34,947 nucleotides of DNA from Bryobacterales bacterium (GCA_016789925.1 JAEUQD010000358.1:1-34947), one strand, 5' to 3'. Numbered from the stretch's first letter, positions 26,525 to 34,947 are shown. A program made the numbers and translations. Notes: generated from the sequence alone by a model not told the origin.

Positions 26525-26905
26525 ATGACAGATCAGATCGACTTCTTGAAAGCAGCGCTTCGGAAAAAGCAGTCCGAACTGGCGCGCGGAATTCGTTCGC
26601 ATAGCGCTGAACTGAGTGTCGGCGAGGGCGAGCACGATGTACTGGATCAGATGCAGAACATGATCAGACGGGATGAATCGGTCGCGTTCCTGGATGTGCT
26701 GACCCGCACCCTGGCGGATGTGGATGCTTCACTGCTGGCGATGAACGAAGGTTCGTACGGCATGTGCGCCGACTGTGGCGAGCCGATCGCCACCAAACGC
26801 TTGTTGGCGATCCCTTGGGCCTCGCACTGTATCCGCTGTCAGGAAGCGATCGATCATGGCAATCACGGATACGCGGCGGTCCCTCGTTGGGACGAGGCGG
26901 CCTAG
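26525..26905 (+). CDS. DksA/TraR-family C4 zinc-finger protein
   Basis: 126 residues from the ATG at 26525 (GAGGA upstream). A predicted N-terminal helical hairpin (LKAALRKKQSELARGI to LADVDASLLAMNEGSYG) is followed by a four-cysteine zinc finger with Cys81, Cys84, Cys102 and Cys105 in MCADCGEPIAT and HCIRCQEA. DksA-type proteins enter the RNA-polymerase secondary channel and alter transcription with ppGpp; whether this short form does so is unknown, and the acidic DxxDxA tip of DksA is not evident. The frame is open upstream to 26306, overlapping the RND stop by ATGA, but those 73 residues look non-coding. It lies 43 bp before the glucan phosphorylase gene. Confidence 0.88.
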   Translation: MTDQIDFLKAALRKKQSELARGIRSHSAELSVGEGEHDVLDQMQNMIRRDESVAFLDVLTRTLADVDASLLAMNEGSYGMCADCGEPIATKRLLAIPWASHCIRCQEAIDHGNHGYAAVPRWDEAA

Positions 26906-26948
26906 CCGCATTGTCCTGGGCAAAGAACGATTGAATTAAAGGACTTCT

Positions 26949-28694
26949 ATGACATCGCTAAACGACTCGAGAGTGGCCTATTTCTCCATGGAGATCGCGC
27001 TCAATCCGGCCATGCCGACGTACTCAGGCGGACTCGGCATCCTGGCCGGCGACACACTGCGCTCCGCCGCGGATCTTGGAGTCCACATGGTGGCTGTTTC
27101 GCTACTACACCGGAAGGGCTACTTCCGGCAGCATGTGGACGAATATGGCAACCAGTTTGAAGAGTCCGCGCCGTGGGCGCCGGAACAGTTCCTGGAACCG
27201 ATGAAGCCCGTGGTCACGGTATCGATCGCCGGACGCGAAGTCCGCGTCAGGGCGTGGCGCTACCTGATTGAGGGAATCACCGGCCATATCGTGCCGGTTT
27301 ATCTCCTGGACACATCCTTTCCGGAGAACACTGCCTGGGACCAGACGCTCACTGACAATCTCTACGGAGGGGACAATTACTACAGGCTGTGTCAGGAAGC
27401 GATTCTCGGCATCGGCGGCGCCCAGATATTGCCGAAGCTTGGCCACCATCACATCGGCAGTTATCATATGAACGAAGGCCATTCGGCCCTGTTGGGTGTC
27501 GCGCTTGTCGAGCAGCGCCTCGGCGCGCACCAGCTCCGGTCGGCCACCGACGAGGATATTCTCGCGGCCAGGCACAAGATTGTCTTCACAACCCATACGC
27601 CGGTCCCCGCGGGACATGACCAGTTCACCTTGGACATGGTTCGCGAGGTCTTGGGTGAGGACCGGGCATGGGCGGTGGAGCGCACCGGCGCGTGTCCGGA
27701 TGGGTCACTGAATATGACCCTGCTTGCGCTCTTCTCGTCGCGCTACATCAATGGCGTCGCGATGCGTCACGGCGAAGTGTCGCGGAGTATGTTCCCGCAA
27801 TATCCGATCCGCGCGATCACGAACGGCGTCCACGCCACGACCTGGACGACTGCTCCGTTCCGTCAACTCTACGATCAGCACATCCCGGAGTGGAGGCGCG
27901 ACAACCTGTACCTCAGGTACGCCCTCGGCATTCCGCTCGAAGAGATCCGCGAGGCGCACCGGGAAGCGAAAAGAGCGCTCGTCTGTGAGGTTCATCGCCG
28001 GACAGGGCAGGTTTTGGACCCGAGCGTGATGACCATAGGCTTCGCACGAAGGGCGGCAACCTACAAACGAGGAGACTTGATCTTTCGTGACCGCGACCGT
28101 CTGCGATGGATCGCGCACACTGTCGGAGGTCTGCAGATCGTTTTCGGCGGAAAGGCGCATCCCCGCGATGGAGGCGGCAAGGAACTGATCCGGAGAATCG
28201 CGGATCACGCACAATCGCTCCACGGCCAGATAAAGGTCGTCTACGTGGAAGACTTCGATTGGCAGTGGGCGCCTCTCCTCTACAGCGGCGTGGATCTCTG
28301 GCTGAACACTCCGAAGCGCCCGCAAGAAGCCTCGGGCACCAGCGGCATGAAGGCCGCTCTGAACGGAGTGCCGAGCCTCAGCATCCTTGACGGTTGGTGG
28401 ATCGAAGGGTGCCTGGAGGGCGTTACCGGTTGGGGCTTCGGCGACCACACTGCGGATGTCGACGATGAAGCGTATGAAGCGGGATCCCTCTATCACAAGC
28501 TGGAGCGTGTCATTGTGCCGATGTTCTATTCCAACCCCGATGCATATACTCGCGTGATGCGCGGCGCGATCGCAGCCAATGGTTCGTTCTTCAATACGCA
28601 TCGCATGGTGTTGCAATACCTGGACAACGCCTGGTTCCGCGACGAAGCGCAAGAGTCCGCAGAACAGATATCCGCGGAGGTCCGGACGGCCTGA
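26949..28694 (+). CDS. glgP: alpha-glucan (glycogen/maltodextrin) phosphorylase, GT35
   Basis: 581 residues, the short bacterial/archaeal form of the family. It would release glucose 1-phosphate from alpha-1,4-glucan by phosphorolysis with PLP. Visible motifs: AYFSMEIALNPAMPTYSGGL at the N-terminus, LYGGDNYYRLCQE, HMNEGHSALLGV, FTTHTPVPAGHDQF, GKAHPRDGGGKELI, and the PLP-binding region EASGTSGMKAALNG with its Lys, then LSILDGWWIEG. AAAGGA 7 nt before the ATG supports the start. Downstream of the DksA-like gene and upstream of a hypothetical gene in apparent operon order. It could provide hexose phosphate for the phosphoketolase cycle encoded 18 kb away. Confidence 0.94.
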   Translation: MTSLNDSRVAYFSMEIALNPAMPTYSGGLGILAGDTLRSAADLGVHMVAVSLLHRKGYFRQHVDEYGNQFEESAPWAPEQFLEPMKPVVTVSIAGREVRVRAWRYLIEGITGHIVPVYLLDTSFPENTAWDQTLTDNLYGGDNYYRLCQEAILGIGGAQILPKLGHHHIGSYHMNEGHSALLGVALVEQRLGAHQLRSATDEDILAARHKIVFTTHTPVPAGHDQFTLDMVREVLGEDRAWAVERTGACPDGSLNMTLLALFSSRYINGVAMRHGEVSRSMFPQYPIRAITNGVHATTWTTAPFRQLYDQHIPEWRRDNLYLRYALGIPLEEIREAHREAKRALVCEVHRRTGQVLDPSVMTIGFARRAATYKRGDLIFRDRDRLRWIAHTVGGLQIVFGGKAHPRDGGGKELIRRIADHAQSLHGQIKVVYVEDFDWQWAPLLYSGVDLWLNTPKRPQEASGTSGMKAALNGVPSLSILDGWWIEGCLEGVTGWGFGDHTADVDDEAYEAGSLYHKLERVIVPMFYSNPDAYTRVMRGAIAANGSFFNTHRMVLQYLDNAWFRDEAQESAEQISAEVRTA

Positions 28695-28759
28695 GGGCTG
28701 AGAAGGGCAAATGACCTAAATGCGGCGGCTGCGGAACGCCGGCAAGGAGGAATTCTGAG

Positions 28760-29209
28760 ATGCCTTACGATATTCGCTCGTTGGTTAAGGAACATCACGC
28801 GTTCTACGAGGTATTGCCATACTATGTCGTGATCGATGAAAGGAGCGAAGGGCGCCCGGCGGCGACTGCTAAGGTTCATGCCGGTTATGACATCGATATC
28901 TACGGCGAAAGAACCAAGTCCGATGCGTCGTGGACGCCCTCGCCGGAAAAGTATGCTCTGAGTTACGCCGCACTAAAGAAGATAGCGGAAAGGGTCTCGC
29001 AGCATGCCAACGGTTCCTGCTCGCTCCAGGTGATTCCGTCTCCTTCGACCGTCGTCTTCGATTTCCGGGATCACGGGAAGATGGAAGCAACGCTCCGGCT
29101 CAGAATCTCACACGGGCGGGGTCTCGACAAACCTGCCGGCCAGCCGGAACAAAGCGCGCTTGAGGAAGTCGCACAAGAACTCAAGAGCATGGGTTTTGCG
29201 CGGCGATGA
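28760..29209 (+). CDS. hypothetical protein, 149 aa
   Basis: Starts with a strong AAGGAGG 11 nt before the ATG. No signal peptide or membrane helix, so probably cytoplasmic. The sequence reads SLVKEHHAFYEVLPYYVVID early, then AGYDIDIYGER, SCSLQVIPSPSTVVFDF in the middle, and a helical C-terminus LEEVAQELKSMGF. I recognise it only as an uncharacterised family that can occur beside carbohydrate and stress genes. It lies 65 bp after glgP and 7 bp before the protease gene, so it is probably part of the same transcription unit. Confidence 0.75.
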   Translation: MPYDIRSLVKEHHAFYEVLPYYVVIDERSEGRPAATAKVHAGYDIDIYGERTKSDASWTPSPEKYALSYAALKKIAERVSQHANGSCSLQVIPSPSTVVFDFRDHGKMEATLRLRISHGRGLDKPAGQPEQSALEEVAQELKSMGFARR

Positions 29210-29216
29210 CCGGCCA

Positions 29217-30659
29217 ATGGAGAAGTCGAAAAGCGGTGTATGCGACTGGCTTAGTATGAAAACACTTAATGTGCTCTTTGTGATCGTGCTCAGCGCCGCA
29301 CTGGCGGCAGAAGAGATTCCACTTAAAGGGGGGCTCTCCGCGCGCGGCTTGAATGAGGCGCTCGTCGGGGTAGCGGAACGGGTTACGCCGGCCGTTGCCA
29401 TGGTGATCGTGGAGGGGTATCAGCAGGTGGCGCACAACCCGGGCGGCGCAAACACTTTTGGCATGCGACGGGCCGGCGGATCCGGTGTGATTGTCAGTGC
29501 CGATGGCTACATCGTCACCAACGCTCACGTCGTCACCGGCAGTACGAGAATTCAGGTGCAGCTTTCATCGAACCGCGCCGGGGCGGGTCGAAGCGTCGTG
29601 CGGCCGCCAGGACCTCTAATGACGGCGCGGCTGATTGGGCTCGACGCCGAAACCGACCTCGCACTCCTCAAAGTGGATGCCAACGGTTTGCCGTTTCTCG
29701 AACTGGCGGACTCCGATACCGTCCGGCAGGGGCAACTGGTGGTCGCGGTGGGCAGTCCCGGCGGCCTCGAGAGTTCCATGAGCATGGGTGTAATCAGCGC
29801 GGTCGCGAGGCAGCTTCAACCCGACGACCGCGTCGCGTATCTCCAGACGGACGCGCCCATCAATCCTGGCAACAGTGGTGGAGCGCTGGTGGATATCGAG
29901 GGACGCTTCGTCGGTATCAACACGATGATTCTCACGCAGTCAGGCGGCAGCGAAGGTCTCGGGTTTGCCGTTCCGAGCAACATCGTGCGGTTTGTGATCG
30001 ATCAGATGCGGCGAAACGGCTTCGTGTTGAGAGGCGAGATCGGGGCCGAAGCCCAGACGGTGACAACGGGACTAGCCGCGGCGCTGGGCCTGCCGCGCGA
30101 CAGCGGCGTGGTCCTTGCGGACGTGCTGCCCGGAGGACCCGCCGACGCCGCCGGCTTGAAGATCGGCGACATCGTGCTGTCGCTCAACGGCAAGCCGATG
30201 GAGAACGCCCGGCAGTTTCACGTGAACCTGTACCGGCACGGCGTCTCGAGTAGCGTGACCTTACAGATCCTGCGTGGCGCCGATACTATCGAGAAGAAGG
30301 TAGTCGTATTGGCGCGCTCGAACAGCCCGGAGCGCTTTGCATCCTGGGTAAACGAACGCCAGCATCTGGTGCCTCGGCTCTCGGTCCTGGTGTTACCCAT
30401 TGACGGGTCGATTGCCGAACTCTTGGGGGGAGCGCCGCGCCGCTCGTATGGCATCCTTGTCGCCCGGCTCGCTATGACAACCAACGGTCCGAGCGGTGAT
30501 CTGCTGCCGGGCGACATCATCTACGATGTCAACAATAAGCCGGTATCCACAATGCGCGAACTGCGCGCGGTTGTCGATATGCAGAAGGATAACGAGCCCG
30601 TCGTGCTCCAGGTGGAACGCGCGGGAAGGATCCGCTACGTCGAGATGCGGCTAGATTAG
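29217..30659 (+). CDS. HtrA/DegP-like trypsin-type serine protease with two PDZ domains
   Basis: 480 residues from ATG 29217; an in-frame ATG at 29256 (467 residues) would put the signal peptide first, and neither has a strong ribosome binding site. MKTLNVLFVIVLSAALAAEE is a signal peptide or anchor. The protease domain has the full triad: His104 in TNAHVV, Asp147 in AETDLALLKVD and Ser220 in NPGNSGGALVD. PDZ1 (about 275-355) includes GGPADAAGLKIGDIVLSLNG; PDZ2 (about 395-475) includes LLPGDIIYDVNNKPVS. Periplasmic envelope quality control is the expected role. It follows the hypothetical gene by 7 bp. Confidence 0.93.
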   Translation: MEKSKSGVCDWLSMKTLNVLFVIVLSAALAAEEIPLKGGLSARGLNEALVGVAERVTPAVAMVIVEGYQQVAHNPGGANTFGMRRAGGSGVIVSADGYIVTNAHVVTGSTRIQVQLSSNRAGAGRSVVRPPGPLMTARLIGLDAETDLALLKVDANGLPFLELADSDTVRQGQLVVAVGSPGGLESSMSMGVISAVARQLQPDDRVAYLQTDAPINPGNSGGALVDIEGRFVGINTMILTQSGGSEGLGFAVPSNIVRFVIDQMRRNGFVLRGEIGAEAQTVTTGLAAALGLPRDSGVVLADVLPGGPADAAGLKIGDIVLSLNGKPMENARQFHVNLYRHGVSSSVTLQILRGADTIEKKVVVLARSNSPERFASWVNERQHLVPRLSVLVLPIDGSIAELLGGAPRRSYGILVARLAMTTNGPSGDLLPGDIIYDVNNKPVSTMRELRAVVDMQKDNEPVVLQVERAGRIRYVEMRLD

Positions 30660-30799
30660 CATTTACCGCTTTGCCCAGCCAAACGTAAGACAGGCCAGGC
30701 CCGCGAAGACCAGCGCGGCGTAAGGATACCTTGCCCGCCACGCGTTTCTGCGCCGACTCTGTCACTAATAACTCGGATTTCTAGAAACAAAGGAAAGCT

Positions 30800-32203
30800 A
30801 TGGTCATACGTCGAACAGTTTCACTTCGTAATTGGTGTCTATGCGCAGCCTTACTAATGGCCGCGTCGAGCCTTCTACCTCAAGCAGCGGTAGCCCAAGG
30901 GCCGCCCGACATGATCGCGCCACCCGACATCAAAGACAGGTACATTATCAGTTTCCTTCCCGGCATTACTGGAACGGAACGGGCGGAAGCCGCGCGCCTC
31001 GCCGGGGCTGTGCCACTCGTCGATCTCGGACTCATAAGCGCCGTGTCGGTCCGAATTCCGGACATCAACATCCTGACCGCGCTGCAAGGGCTTCCAGGGG
31101 TCGTTAAGGTTGTGCCGGACCGGAGGATTTTCGCGCTTCAGACAGACCCGGTCAAGGGCAATGGTGGAGGCTCCGGCCTCACCGGTGCAAGGAACATTGG
31201 AAGCTTTGACACATCGGAAACCGTTCCCGCGGGCGTCAAGCGCGTCGGCGAGCCAACGACGGGCGCAGAAGGAGCCGGCGTCGGCATTATGATCGGGGAC
31301 ACGGGCATTGACTGGGCGCACCCGGATCTTATGGTCGCTTCGGATCGATTCGATGCGTTCGGAGGCTCCTGTATCGACATGCATGGCCACGGGACTCATG
31401 TGGCCGGCACGGTGGCTGCCCTGAAAAACGACATCGGCGTAGTGGGTGTTGCGCCAGGAGCGACGCTCTACTGCGGCAAAGTGCTCGCCGACAACGGCTC
31501 CGGCAGCGACTCGAACATCATCGAACTCCTTCAATGGGTGGTCAACAAGAACGCCGAGGGGGTGAACCCGCGGATTCTGGTTGTCAACCTCAGCCTGGGC
31601 CGCGAAAAAGTGGACGGCGACATGGACGGACCATTGCGTGAAGCGATCCAGGCCGCCTACAAGACCGGCGTGACCATAATCGTGGCAGCCGGCAATGATG
31701 CGTCCGTTGAGGTGAAGGACCAGGCGCCGTCCGGTTTCCCCGAGGTGATTGCCGTCGCAAGCACCACCGCCGAAGAGGGCTACTCCAGCGGGTGTCCATT
31801 TATCGACGGGAGAATTGCCGCCGGGACGGCTTCGTACTTCACGACCGATGGCGCCTTCGACTCCGAGACCGGCATAGGAGTGACGATCTCGGCTCCTGGC
31901 GGCACTCGGGAGAACGTCAATCTCTTCTGCCGGATCAGTTGCGAAGGGATCCTCTCAACAGCCGTGGGTGGCGGGACGACCCGGAGCGTCGGGGGTTCCG
32001 CCGCCTGCGGCACGAGCATGGCCGCGCCACACGTCGCCGGACTGGTTGCCCGCATGATCGAAGCAGGGATCTCCGGGCCTGAGATCATCCGCACCCGGCT
32101 ACGCGCGAATGCGATTGGCCAAGGGAGCGAACCACTCGACTCCCCCGGCGCAGCCTACACCCACGACGGCGAGCGCGAGGGCATAGCCGTCTGGCGACCT
32201 TAA
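30800..32203 (+). CDS. secreted subtilisin-like (S8) serine protease
   Basis: 467 residues, with AAAGGAAAG before the ATG. The signal peptide ends near AAVAQG (30-34). Residues about 45-112 (DRYIISFLPGITGTERAEA to LPGVVKVVPDRRIFAL) resemble an inhibitor-I9-type propeptide, followed by the catalytic domain: Asp167 in IGDTGIDWAHPDL, His197 in MHGHGTHVAG, oxyanion Asn299 in VAAGND and Ser406 in GTSMAAPHVAG. All catalytic residues are present, so it should be an active secreted endopeptidase. Several Cys residues in the mature domain may form disulfides. 140 bp after the HtrA-like gene, with possibly its own promoter. Confidence 0.94.
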   Translation: MVIRRTVSLRNWCLCAALLMAASSLLPQAAVAQGPPDMIAPPDIKDRYIISFLPGITGTERAEAARLAGAVPLVDLGLISAVSVRIPDINILTALQGLPGVVKVVPDRRIFALQTDPVKGNGGGSGLTGARNIGSFDTSETVPAGVKRVGEPTTGAEGAGVGIMIGDTGIDWAHPDLMVASDRFDAFGGSCIDMHGHGTHVAGTVAALKNDIGVVGVAPGATLYCGKVLADNGSGSDSNIIELLQWVVNKNAEGVNPRILVVNLSLGREKVDGDMDGPLREAIQAAYKTGVTIIVAAGNDASVEVKDQAPSGFPEVIAVASTTAEEGYSSGCPFIDGRIAAGTASYFTTDGAFDSETGIGVTISAPGGTRENVNLFCRISCEGILSTAVGGGTTRSVGGSAACGTSMAAPHVAGLVARMIEAGISGPEIIRTRLRANAIGQGSEPLDSPGAAYTHDGEREGIAVWRP

Positions 32204-32244
32204 TATCAACATCTTCCGTTTTGACAGAAAGGAGAACTATAAGG

Positions 32245-32784
32245 ATGAGACACATTAATCTGGCGATCCTCGTGAGTCTCGGCGTTGCCGCCTTCGCGCA
32301 GGAGGTGCACTTCGACTACGATCGTTCGGCAAACTTCGGCGCGTACAAGACCTATCAGTGGGTCGATTACAGAGAAGTGCCGGTTGGCGACCAGATCCTG
32401 GATCAGGACATCAAGCGCGCCGTGGACGCGCAACTCGCCGGCAAGGGTTTGCGACGGGTCGAGAGCGGCGGCGACCTCCTTGTCGGCTACCAGGCAGGGA
32501 TCTCACAGGAGAAGGAGTTTAATAGCTTGGGTGGATGGGGTGGCCCCGGTGGTTGGGGCGGCCCGTGGGGCAATTGGGGCAACACTCGGGTGACCTCGTC
32601 GACTATCGATGTCGGCAAGTTGGTGATTGGGCTGTTCGACCCAGCCTCCAAGCACCTCGTCTGGCGTGGCTCGGCATCCAAGACGCTCGACATCAAGAAG
32701 GATCCCGACAAGAACTACCGCAATCTCGAGAAAGCGATGGCCAAGCTTTTCAGGAACTATCCGCCACGCGGGCGCAAAAACTGA
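32245..32784 (+). CDS. DUF4136-domain secreted protein
   Basis: 179 residues from the ATG at 32245, preceded by AAAGGAGAA about 9 nt away; a TTG at 32221 is in frame but the ATG gives a clean signal peptide (HINLAILVSLGVAAFAQ). The DUF4136 pattern is visible: VHFDYDRSANFGAYKTYQWV, IKRAVDAQLAGKGLRRVE and the closing region with IKKDPDKNYRNLEKAMAKLF. A Gly/Trp-rich stretch (GGWGGPGGWGGPWGNWGN) interrupts the domain around residues 97-115. Many family members are lipoproteins; no lipobox is visible here. Function unknown. It lies 41 bp after the subtilase gene. Confidence 0.88.
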   Translation: MRHINLAILVSLGVAAFAQEVHFDYDRSANFGAYKTYQWVDYREVPVGDQILDQDIKRAVDAQLAGKGLRRVESGGDLLVGYQAGISQEKEFNSLGGWGGPGGWGGPWGNWGNTRVTSSTIDVGKLVIGLFDPASKHLVWRGSASKTLDIKKDPDKNYRNLEKAMAKLFRNYPPRGRKN

Positions 32785-32821
32785 TCTGCGGTCCGAGTGA
32801 AGGCCGCCCGCAAGGCGTGCT

Positions 32822-33890
32822 TCAGAACCGGATCTTCAAGCCCAACTGGTATACGCGAGGCGTAAACGCCGTGGTCGATTTTCCGAAAGCCGCGCCAGGT
32901 CCAGTGTGAGCGTTGTCTGCGCATTGCCGGTGGCTGGATTACCGAGATTCACGCGACTAAACGCGTTGAAGGCATCCAGGCGCAGTAACGCAGTGATTCT
33001 TTCGGTAGCAACCAAGGTTTTCGCCAGCGAGAGATCGGTCTGTGCGAATCCAGGCCTGGGAATCGTGTTGCGGCCAAGGTTGCCGTCCCTTCCCGGTGCC
33101 GGAGCCGTAAAGTCGGAGACCTTGGGAATGCCGGTCTGATAATCCCGCCGTTTCCAACCTGGCGTCTTGACGCCAGGTCCCGGCGCGTTAGGCCGATCCT
33201 GCTGAGCCGTGTCGTCGGCATTGTGGTCGCCCCGCGGAAAGGAGCCGAAGATCGTTACCGTGTTAGGAGTTCCGGCCTGTAAGATCGCAAAGCCGGATAA
33301 TTGCCAGCCGCCAAACAAGGAACGCTGCCAGCTCTGCCGCGGGCCTCGGAAGAAGGGAAGTTCCCAGAGCGCGAAGATGACCAGCTTGTGCCCTGCGTCG
33401 AAGCCGGCAAGTCCCTTTTCGCCGGCCCGGCTGTAGGCATTCTGCCAGGCGGCATAATCGAAGCTCTGGTCGGTGTCGTCGATTGCCTTGCCGAAAGCAT
33501 AAGCGGCCTGCAGGTTGTATCCCGCACTGAAGGCTCGTCTTAAAAGCCGTACCGAAGTTCCGACCGAGACTGACAGCGAGGTTCCCTCTGCTGGTAGGGT
33601 CCCAGGCGAATCCCAGGCGGGGAGCGAAATTCAGCATGTCCGTCGGAAACAACTCGTCGACATACTCCAGTCTTGTGCTCGCCAGACGCTCCGTGTAAGT
33701 GTTGCCGGGGCCGAACTGGAGGTTACGAAGCCGTTCGGAGCGGCAGGCCTGGCTGCCGTAGCGATCGTACCTGAGGCCAATATTTAAGGTGAGCTTCCGG
33801 TTCCTTTCCAATCGTCGTTGATGAACAGAGCCCACTCGGTGTTTTCGGACCCTATGAAACTGGTTACGGGCTCTCCGGTTAATGGAGAAC
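32822..33890 (-). pseudogene. TonB-dependent receptor (Oar-like), decayed C-terminal barrel
   Basis: Broken minus-strand frames spell the end of a large Oar-type receptor: FIGSENTEWALFINDDWK near 33860-33805, then in another frame KLTLNIGLRYDRYGS and MLNFAPRLGFAWDP, then in a third AGYNLQAAYAFGKAIDDTDQ, FDAGHKLVIFALWELPFF and LFGGWQLSGFAILQAGTPN. A last frameshift restores the C-terminal strand, FGKSTTAFTPRVYQLGLKIRF, with the stop at 32822-32824. The terminal Phe is the usual outer-membrane insertion signal. At least three frameshifts, plus an internal gap between RLGFAWDP and the later strands, and no N-terminal plug. It converges with the DUF4136 gene. Confidence 0.8.
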
Positions 33891-34041
33891 TTGTCGATGA
33901 CCTACCAAGGGCGGCGCGCCCACCTGCACATCCGACGTCGGCCGGACCTCACCATCGAGGATCGCGGTGGAGTTCTCCTTCAATACCCCCGCCTGGCGGA
34001 TGATTCGAGTCAGGATGGTTGTCGGAATCGCCATCAACGAA

Positions 34042-34119
34042 AACCTCCAGCGCGGTATCGCCGCGGCTACGGAAGAAGACGCGGAGAGCGGCCAGAATGG
34101 AGAGGGCGAGTGGGACCAC
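34042..34119 (-). pseudogene. 26-codon remnant of a transposase/integrase N-terminus
   Basis: From a GTG at 34119 the minus strand reads LALSILAALRVFFRSRGDTA followed by LEV, which resembles the N-terminus of a family of integrase-core transposases found in Acidobacteriota (where similar sequence continues with an ILALRQQ-type stretch). The match stops abruptly after LEV. Too short to function; the rest of 33891-34221 shows nothing convincing. Confidence 0.5.
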
Positions 34120-34170
34120 GAACTCACCCCTGTAACTTGGTTCGACGGGCGCACAGGCCGCCAGCGCCAG

Positions 34171-34185
34171 TCCGCAAATTGCGGA
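34171..34185. repeat. short perfect inverted repeat (7-bp arms)
   Basis: TCCGCAA and TTGCGGA flank a single A, located 37 bp after the stop of the ORF at 34222. No T-run follows on the minus strand, so it is a weak terminator candidate at best. Confidence 0.35.
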
Positions 34186-34221
34186 TCTCACAGATTCACG
34201 GAGTATTGACTAAACAGATCC

Positions 34222-34947
34222 TCAGATTACGGGAATCGTGTTCGCGGCCTGGCTCTTGATGCGGCTTTCGTCGCGTAGACGGACAATGTCGCCGTCCGGG
34301 ACGGCCCAGTTCCCTGTCACCGTAGACCGGGCCGCGATGAAGGCGGCCAGCGTGCCGGTGTTGGCGGCGATGAAGCCGTTGGAGGCGATGGATTCCGAGA
34401 CCGCGGTGGTGTAATTCACGCCGCCGTCAAACTGGTTGTTGGTGACAAACAGGGAAGTGAAGATGCCGTCGATGGCGGCCGCGCCGCCGGTGGTGCTGGC
34501 AATCTGGCGCAGACGTTCCGCGATCGCTGCGCCGATGGTCAAGCGATCGAGGCGGTTGGAGACCACTTTGCAGGATGCGCCGGTGCCGTTGAACTGGACC
34601 GTGCCCTGCGCCAGGCGGGGGCGGAGGCGACCCAATTCCTCGTCGGTGAGTTCCGGGGGTTTGGGTAGTCCGTAGAGCGAGACGGTACCGTCGATCACGT
34701 TGCTTTCGAGGAACACATCCGGTCGCGCGTCGGCGACCATCAGTGCGATGGCTGGCGTGGCGGCTGCCGCGGCGGCGTAGATGTTCTGGAACAACAGCAC
34801 CATCTGCGACTCCGTAACCTGAGGCAGGGACCGGAAGAGGTTGTCGTAGGCTTCTGTCTCGGCCGGTGTCAGTTCCGGACGCGCGGCGGCGAGCGAACTG
34901 CGCAACGGGACGGCAAAGTTCTGTTGCACGGCCTGTGGGCCGGGCGC
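34222..34947 (-). CDS. unrecognised protein, 5' end beyond window
   Basis: The minus-strand frame is open from the right window edge to a TGA at 34222-34224, giving at least 242 residues. The beginning of the gene is outside the window; a GTG at 34929 is possible but not required. The sequence is rich in Ala and Leu, with NIYAAAAAATPAIALMVAD, an ELTPAETEAYDNLF segment and the ending KSQAANTIPVI. No domain is recognised; the small-residue, beta-prone C-terminal half could be extracytoplasmic, but no signal sequence is visible because the start is missing. The base composition is like its neighbours. Confidence 0.5.
   Translation of the reverse strand, partial: APGPQAVQQNFAVPLRSSLAAARPELTPAETEAYDNLFRSLPQVTESQMVLLFQNIYAAAAAATPAIALMVADARPDVFLESNVIDGTVSLYGLPKPPELTDEELGRLRPRLAQGTVQFNGTGASCKVVSNRLDRLTIGAAIAERLRQIASTTGGAAAIDGIFTSLFVTNNQFDGGVNYTTAVSESIASNGFIAANTGTLAAFIAARSTVTGNWAVPDGDIVRLRDESRIKSQAANTIPVI

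Noticed and set aside
1-34947. CRISPR arrays, tRNA or rRNA genes
   Set aside because: No regularly spaced repeats of CRISPR size and no tRNA- or rRNA-like stretch were noticed by eye; a covariance-model scan would be decisive.

Overview
The window looks like chromosomal DNA of a GC-rich bacterium, most likely an Acidobacteriota (Solibacter/Bryobacter-like). This is an inference from gene content: an Oar-like TonB-dependent receptor relic, DUF2934 and DUF4136 proteins, a lone STAS protein, an FhlA-type sigma-54 activator and a membrane-integrated Ser/Thr kinase. No rRNA, tRNA or CRISPR array was seen.

Left part (1-8.9 kb, minus strand): a tight five-gene operon, transcribed xfp-tkt-rpiB-tal-ackA, with gaps of 3-27 bp. 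It encodes phosphoketolase, transketolase, ribose-5-phosphate isomerase B, transaldolase and acetate kinase, i.e. the core of a phosphoketolase/pentose-phosphate carbon-rearrangement cycle that turns sugar phosphates into acetyl phosphate, acetate and ATP. About 550 bp further on lies a glucose-1-dehydrogenase-like SDR gene cut by the window edge. The 410-bp region upstream of xfp, shared with a small divergent membrane-protein gene, holds a 12-bp-phased triple repeat, a 14-bp palindrome and a hairpin.

Middle (9.3-11.4 kb): a mobile-element graveyard with a frameshifted ISNCY-type transposase, a tyrosine recombinase fragment without its catalytic Tyr, and an IS630-type transposase relic. To its right (11.5-17.1 kb, plus strand) are a kinase with about six N-terminal membrane segments (TTG start after a perfect Shine-Dalgarno), an overlapping ATP/ADP-translocase-like/MFS-like transporter with a HEAT-like tail, a small hypothetical gene, a TetR regulator and a DUF2934 protein.

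Right-centre (17.2-26.3 kb): a minus-strand STAS gene and GAF-GAF-AAA+-Fis sigma-54 activator diverge from a plus-strand tripartite RND efflux operon (TolC-type channel, lipoprotein adaptor, 1199-aa pump). Inverted repeats sit just upstream of and on the activator start.

Right part (26.5-32.8 kb, plus strand): a DksA/TraR-type zinc-finger protein, alpha-glucan phosphorylase, a hypothetical protein, an HtrA-like two-PDZ protease, a secreted subtilase and a secreted DUF4136 protein. From 32.8 kb the minus strand carries a decayed TonB-dependent receptor, a 26-codon transposase remnant, and an unrecognised ORF that runs off the window.

Together the intact genes suggest an accessory island for energy conservation under stress: glycogen release (glucan phosphorylase) could feed the phosphoketolase cycle, while efflux, envelope proteolysis and several regulators handle stress. 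Decayed mobile elements lie at 9.6-11.3 kb and 32.8-34.1 kb. The functional linkage between blocks is inference from proximity only.
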